Shown here: positions 29,301 through 33,129 of the stretch, one piece after another | Layout: the number at the start of each line of letters is the position of its first letter | Numbering within the stretch: the stretch's first letter is position 1 | Origin: Actinomycetota bacterium | GTDB lineage: Bacteria > Actinomycetota > Actinomycetes > S36-B12 > UBA10799 | Assembly (NCBI GenBank): GCA_963169255.1 | Contig: CAUJEJ010000034.1 | Coordinates: 1-33,129, forward strand | Length of the DNA: 33,129 bases | Reading direction: 5' to 3' | Translations under genes and position numbers: made by a program | The notes under the pieces: generated by a model | The model's input: the letters and a program-made list of their open reading frames with translations, nothing else | What the model was told of the DNA's origin: nothing | Database searches by the model: none

Positions 29301-29888
29301 TACCCCGTGACTTCCGCTGTCAATCAGCTACTACGTGGCTGCGGCGAAGCGCTGAGCGAAGCTGAGTCGCGATGGCTCGTGAGCTGTTCGAACAGCGACG
29401 CCCGAGCATGGGCAGAGGTTTTTTGCTGCGCCGAAGATGTCAGCAGTCTCGAGTTTGAACGAAACATATTCCGCTATCGCGCCGTTGCGTCGCCCACGGT
29501 GATCCGATTCGGTGCCGAGGGCCGTGTCGTTGATTTGGTACGTGCGGTGTCTGCTGCACTGGCCGCTTCAGCAAGGGTAATAGTGTCAGTTGAAAATGAC
29601 ATGTTGCTCGTCGTCCGCTCTGCGATCGAGGCTCAAGGTGTACCCGTGTTGGATGAACCGGGGGATGTATGGGCTCAGCGATTGGCGCGCCCAGAAACGG
29701 AGCGGGTGCGCGCTGTTGGGGTGCCAGCAGGAGACGTGTTGGGTGCCGCCGGAGATCGAGTGAGCCTTGCAGTTTGGGATGGCCCGGTCACCGGCGCGGG
29801 GCGCCTCGAGATGTTGCCGTTTCTGCGGGAGCAGGCGGTAAGCATCACGTGCCACCGGTTCGGAAACCTCATCGACGACTGGCCATAG
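26394..29888 (+). CDS. putA: Bifunctional proline dehydrogenase / L-glutamate gamma-semialdehyde dehydrogenase
   Basis: 1164 aa; PRODH (VNLDMEEYRDLDLTIAVF, VRVVKGANLPMEIVEARLHGWPLATYDTKQDTDANYKRVLDYAL) and P5CDH (VVAPPWNFPLAIPAGSTLAALAAGSGVVLKPAP, FGHAGQKCSAASLVIL) signatures. Confidence 0.95.
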   Translation: MSISVSSEHVDDLFAGLSPAEARRAQQSISLVRDWLARAAALHPARSAKMLADVISDADGLAFTVGFVDGVIRPHDNAVAARELRRLSRRTPRFLPWWMRAAVRVGGGVAPAFPDVVVPIARRVLRRMVGHLIVDSSPDRLGASIRKLRRSGVQLNINLLGEAVLGQREAARRLEGTKQLLRRDDVDYVSIKVSSTVAPRSPWAFDAAVDDIVEELKPLFDIAATASTQKFVNLDMEEYRDLDLTIAVFTRLLDRQEFHGLSAGIVLQAYLPDALASMIRLQNWSALRTAQGGADIKVRVVKGANLPMEIVEARLHGWPLATYDTKQDTDANYKRVLDYALDADRLQNVRIGIAGHNLFDIAHSWTLAADRGITHGVDYEMLLGMAEGQAVAVRETVGSLRLYTPVVSPEHFDAAIAYLIRRLEEGASGDNFMSAVFAIGDSDALFVRERDRYLASLRDLAALRGDGEQVPQPRRTADRFAVVGPATAQHFENVADTDPSVAANRDWARAIVEAAADSHGGDADGTRVIADAWIANAADLDAVLSECEQGGLAWGEFSAQRRAQLLRSVGAALEANRARLIAVAISETGKTLEQADPEVSEAVDFAYYYADRAEELDSIDGARFRPTPLTVVAPPWNFPLAIPAGSTLAALAAGSGVVLKPAPQARRCGSVLAEILWQAGIPRSALALVQLDDDPLGGKLIADQRVRRVILTGAHETAELFRSFRQDLPIHAETSGKNAIIVTPSADFDLAVKDVVASAFGHAGQKCSAASLVILVGSVATSRRFQDQLVDAVESLAVGSECDLSTQVNRLVEPPSGKLLRALTELEPGQSWLVEPHQVGADPRLWSPGVRLGVNRGSEFHRTEYFGPVLGVMAARDLLEAIALVNEIDYGLTSGLHSLDRSEVAKWLDEVEAGNLYVNRGITGAIVRRQPFGGWKKSAVGAGAKAGGPNYLFSLGGWDKAEPLVDSAEYPVTSAVNQLLRGCGEALSEAESRWLVSCSNSDARAWAEVFCCAEDVSSLEFERNIFRYRAVASPTVIRFGAEGRVVDLVRAVSAALAASARVIVSVENDMLLVVRSAIEAQGVPVLDEPGDVWAQRLARPETERVRAVGVPAGDVLGAAGDRVSLAVWDGPVTGAGRLEMLPFLREQAVSITCHRFGNLIDDWP

Positions 29889-30045
29889 CCACCGCAATCG
29901 GCTGGCGTGAGCGCGTGCCGTGGCTTTCAAATCGTTCCCGTGTGGAGTCGGGCTTGACAGGCCACATCACGTGCACATGGCAATAAGCCTGGAGGAGTTG
30001 CTGCCCGAGTAGACCGCCGGTCTCGAGGTGTGGACGATGGGCGGG

Positions 30046-30212
30046 TGGAGCTCTCGGACACTGGATAGACCTTGAAGCGGATCGACCCGGAGTTCAGTGA
30101 GGCGGGGAACCCTGAATTGCCCATGCGCGGATCGCTCCGAACAAGTCGGCAGCATCGACGGTGCTCGGTTTCGTCCCAATCCCGCGCACGGTTGTCGCGC
30201 CGCTGTGGAACT
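30046..30212 (+). pseudogene. Decayed fragment of a PutA/ALDH paralogue
   Basis: About 165 bp colinear with putA 28141..28305 with two net 1-nt indels; e.g. cagcatcgacggtgctcggtttcgtcc / cagcatcgacggtgcacggtttcgtcc and cacggttgtcg(c)gccgctgtggaact / cacggttgtcgccccgccgtggaact. Confidence 0.85.
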
Positions 30213-30218
30213 GCCGTC

Positions 30219-31130
30219 CTAAGGCGCATCCGCCAGGAGCGGCGCACCTGCCCCCGAATTAGCGCGCCGCCACACAAGCACGAACAGCAGAATGATCGTG
30301 ATCCCGACCGTGTTTAGGATCGTGATCGAGACAGTGACTAGGGGGTAGGCAGCGAACGGGAAGATCATCATGAGGAGCATTGGTGCAATGTTGCGGACTG
30401 CCGTGGTCACCTCCGTCGCACGTCTGGCTCCCACGTCTTTGACTCGAAGACCGGAGACGAGGAGGTAGCCACACCCCAGGCCGATGAATGGGCCGGCAAA
30501 TGCTGCGATGTAGCTGGCGGTACCCCACGTCTCCACGAAGAGATCCCAGTACGCGACTAGCGAGAAGTTGAGATTGAACAGCAGACACAGAATCGCCACG
30601 CGGACAGTCCACTGTGCCAATGGCGCCTGCAGGTCCGGCCACCAGACCCTAAAGACGCAACCGAGAAATAGCGGCAGAAGCATGAAGAGAAGCAGCGGCC
30701 ATGCGACCTCCCAAGCGGAGACCTTGAGTTGCGCGTCGACCGCGTCGATCGCAAGTGGCAGCCCCAAAGGGAGGGCGATAATGGTGGCGACTGTGAGCAC
30801 GACTAGCAACGTGGTTGATAGGCCGACATCTGCGTTGGCCAACTTGGCGAGGATGGGAGCGAACGGCATTCCCGCGCACAGGGCTGCAACGCAGAAGCCG
30901 ACCTTGATCTCTCCTGGGATGCCCGAGGCTATCGTCAGCAAGTAGCCGACAAACAGCAGCGGGATGACGACAAAGTTGATTACCAAGGTCCACGCGGCAA
31001 TCTTCCTATGGGCGCCGGCCTGCGCCAGTAGCTTTCCTACCGAGAGCCTGAGCCCCAAGCCGAACGAATTCAGAATCACGAAAAGCACACCGAACCCGTT
31101 GATCAGGACGCTCTGGCTAGAGGCATTCAT
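30219..31130 (-). CDS. Bile acid:sodium symporter (BASS) family transporter
   Basis: MNASSQSVLINGFGVLFVILNSFGLGLRLSVGKLLAQ... GFCVAALCAGMPFAPILAKLANADVGLSTTLLVVLTVATIIALPLGLPL... VRNIAPMLLMMIFPFAAYP. Confidence 0.82.
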   Translation of the reverse strand: MNASSQSVLINGFGVLFVILNSFGLGLRLSVGKLLAQAGAHRKIAAWTLVINFVVIPLLFVGYLLTIASGIPGEIKVGFCVAALCAGMPFAPILAKLANADVGLSTTLLVVLTVATIIALPLGLPLAIDAVDAQLKVSAWEVAWPLLLFMLLPLFLGCVFRVWWPDLQAPLAQWTVRVAILCLLFNLNFSLVAYWDLFVETWGTASYIAAFAGPFIGLGCGYLLVSGLRVKDVGARRATEVTTAVRNIAPMLLMMIFPFAAYPLVTVSITILNTVGITIILLFVLVWRRANSGAGAPLLADAP

Positions 31131-31405
31131 GTCGATCCGTTCTCTTGAGTGGCCAATCCACTGACTGGAGTGACCCACGACCTTGGCGCACCGGACAGTA
31201 CCGGTCGCGCCAGGAGGATCAGACCGGCGGCGTTGGGAATCGGTGTGACCGGCTCGCTTCCTAGGAATGTGTTGGCATGCAAGCCCACTTGTGCCTTCGT
31301 GCCTTCCCGGTCTCCTGGGAATTGAGCTCCGATGAGGAGTCCGATGCCCCGGGGAAGGGCGGACCATGTGCCTTCCTTGGGCAGAAAAATGTGGGTGGGC
31401 TTCGC
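31127..31405 (-). pseudogene. Start-less open frame, likely truncated gene 3' end, ATGA-coupled to the BASS gene
   Basis: Frame reads AKPTHIFLPKEGTWSALPRGIGLLIGAQFPGDREGTKAQVGLHANTFLGSEPVTPIPNAAGLILLARPVLSGAPRSWVTPVSGLATQENGST*; no ATG and blocked by TGA at 31406..31408. Confidence 0.45.
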
Positions 31406-31570
31406 TCAACGCTAATGACGGTGCCGTCAAACGGGCGCGGCGCGAGTCAAACGAAGGCGCACGTCGGAGTCTCAGTCGCCGTGCCGTCGGATCCGTCGTC
31501 GACGCGCGTACGAAACGTCCTGGACTGGTAGCAACGTCTCGCCCCGGAACAAACTCCAGGTTTGGAGTCC

Positions 31571-32101
31571 CTAGCGCCATTCGCCGAAAGGTTGAGCATT
31601 GGTCGCGGTGGCGGTTCGCCCGCGGGGGAACCAGGCCAATTCGTTGTTAGATGGTCGCGCACCGGGTGCTGCTGATCGTGCGCACACTCCATCGAGCCCG
31701 GCGTTGAACGCGCTACGCCCGATCGGCTGGCACTGCTGGTGGGTAATCGATGCGCCAGACGTGGTCTGGGGGTAGGTCGAGGGGAGGTCGAGGGCGGCTA
31801 GCCCGGCGTCGGTGAACGCGTCCAATGCGTTCCCGGCGGGAATCGTCACGGAGACCAGCGCCAGGGCCGTGTCGGCGAGGTCTTCGATGTCGACGAACCG
31901 GTCAGCAAAGAGTCGACGTACTTGGGCGCGGGCAGTGTCGACGCTGTCGCACAGGTAGAGGGTGGGGATCCCTGGCGGGTTCCAGCGTCCACCCGTGCGT
32001 GCGGCATACATGGGATCGAGCGGCTGCACCCACTGCGGGTCAACCACGCGCAACCAGTTCGGGTCCAATGGGACAGTGAGCCAATCCACCAGTGCGGTCA
32101 C
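31571..32101 (-). CDS. RES-domain toxin
   Basis: YAARTGGRWNPPGIPTLYLCDSVDTARAQVRRLF ... NNELAWFPRGRTATATNAQPFGEW; overlaps the antitoxin gene by 4 nt. Confidence 0.88.
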   Translation of the reverse strand: MTALVDWLTVPLDPNWLRVVDPQWVQPLDPMYAARTGGRWNPPGIPTLYLCDSVDTARAQVRRLFADRFVDIEDLADTALALVSVTIPAGNALDAFTDAGLAALDLPSTYPQTTSGASITHQQCQPIGRSAFNAGLDGVCARSAAPGARPSNNELAWFPRGRTATATNAQPFGEWR

Positions 32102-32517
32102 CCGCTAATACGGGTCAGATCGAAGGTGTCGACAACTTCTGCGTAGAGAGCGTGCGGACCTTCGTCGATGCCGAGTTCGAGTAGGGAGCGTCCGCCCAGA
32201 TTTGGAGCAGGACGTCGAATCGCAGCGGGAATGCGGTCTACGCGCAGCCTGCGGCGCAGAATGTCGCTAGCCGCGGTGAGGTCGGCGACAGCACCTAGCC
32301 GTGCAGTTTGTACCCCGCCGGTGAGCCACTGCTTGATCGCCTGCCGGGTCACACCGAACATGTCGGCGAGTTCTACATCCGAGACTCCCAGGACGGCTTG
32401 CGCGGTCGGGAACTGGTTGCCGCGGGTGCGGTTGGCGAGCGCTTCGATAAGTTCGGCGACCCATTGCGGGTCGTGGCTTGAGGCGAGTTGTTCGGCGAGT
32501 TCAGTGGCATCACTCAT
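32098..32517 (-). CDS. Xre/MbcA-ParS-type antitoxin
   Basis: MSDATELAEQL...VLGVSDVELADMFGVTRQAIKQWLTGG (HTH) ... AASDILRRRLRVDRIPAAIRRPAPNLGGRSLLELGIDEG; gene pair with RES toxin. Confidence 0.88.
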   Translation of the reverse strand: MSDATELAEQLASSHDPQWVAELIEALANRTRGNQFPTAQAVLGVSDVELADMFGVTRQAIKQWLTGGVQTARLGAVADLTAASDILRRRLRVDRIPAAIRRPAPNLGGRSLLELGIDEGPHALYAEVVDTFDLTRISG

Positions 32518-32537
32518 GCTTCGATCATCCCGCAGTG

Positions 32538-32574
32538 GCAACGTAAATGCAATAGCCATGCAAGGAAAAGGCAA
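32538..32574 (-). repeat. Four TTGC (GCAA on +) motifs at exact 11-bp spacing upstream of RES/Xre operon
   Basis: Minus strand: TTGCCTTTTCC TTGCATGGCTA TTGCATTTACG TTGCC; GCAA on + at 32538, 32549, 32560, 32571. Confidence 0.8.
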
Positions 32575-32877
32575 GCTGAAGTCGAGCTGCACTCCTTGTA
32601 CGCGGGCGAGCAGTTGGCAACGACCACGATGCACGCGCTACGCCCGCTAGTTGGTCGCGGGCCCCAATTGGCGGATGGCCGCCGTTTCCGTTTGGCGCAC
32701 CACCGACGGGGGATAACAAGACTGGATCACCCACTCGAAGCGAGGCATTCCCGTATGAGCGCCCGGCGTGACGTACGGCGCATCTGGGAACATCCGACCG
32801 ACCTCAGGGCTGGCGGCGGTGGGATAGTTCTTCAGCGAGTGGCCCGAGTGTCGGCACCGTAGACAGAGGCGAGGGTC

Positions 32878-33129
32878 ATGAGTAACGAAGTCAATGAGTT
32901 TGCAGCGCTCGGAATCGAACCGGGGCTGGCAGCGTGCCTAGCAGATTTGGGATACGAGGCGCCTACCCCGATCCAGCAGCGCGCGATTCCGGCAATGATC
33001 AGCGGCGATGACCTGCTGTGCCAAGCAGCCACAGGTACCGGCAAGACCGCAGCCTTCGCGTTGCCAATCCTGAACCGCCGCGCAGGCGAGTCCGTTGACG
33101 ATCGCGGAAAGCTGCCGTCGGCGCTCGTC
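32878..33129 (+). CDS. DEAD/DEAH-box RNA helicase, 3'-truncated by window edge
   Basis: [69 protein letters not shown] motif and motif I. Confidence 0.93.
   Translation, partial: MSNEVNEFAALGIEPGLAACLADLGYEAPTPIQQRAIPAMISGDDLLCQAATGTGKTAAFALPILNRRAGESVDDRGKLPSALV

Noticed and set aside
1-33129. CRISPR arrays, transposases, prophage genes, biosynthetic gene clusters
   Set aside because: No regularly spaced repeat array, transposase, integrase, phage structural gene or NRPS/PKS-type sequence was seen in any frame.

Overview
High-GC actinobacterial chromosomal window, densely coded and mostly housekeeping or metabolic. In order, it contains: the 3' part of an acetoacetyl-CoA synthetase; a fused MprF-like/LysX lysyl-tRNA synthetase; a zinc/manganese-type ABC transporter (permease + ATPase) behind a Fur/Zur-like palindrome; ftsE-ftsX and an M23 (LytM) coiled-coil peptidase; acyl-CoA thioesterase II; smpB; an amidohydrolase; ssrA (tmRNA); a HemK-like methyltransferase and a flavin-reductase-like gene; CsbD; an iron-containing redox enzyme gene interrupted by an in-frame TGA and coupled to a CDGSH protein; an FHA protein; a TreT-like glycosyltransferase; a DMT-type membrane protein; an Lrp regulator divergent from an OCD-CtlX-PutA amino-acid catabolic operon; a BASS-family transporter; a RES/Xre toxin-antitoxin pair; and the 5' end of a DEAD-box helicase. 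I did not see a clearly new multi-gene defence-type system. The observations most worth a second look are: (1) a 64-bp duplication of the tmRNA 3' end plus its terminator; (2) the in-frame TGA at a probable Trp codon in the redox enzyme, with the downstream frame kept open into an ATGA junction with the CDGSH gene; (3) four TTGC motifs at exact 11-bp spacing upstream of the RES/Xre pair; (4) a decayed PutA/ALDH fragment next to putA; (5) a start-less ORF coupled by ATGA to the BASS transporter; (6) operator-like inverted repeats at the Lrp/OCD divergent promoter and at the metal ABC operon. Gene identities come from reading the translations only; no database search was run.
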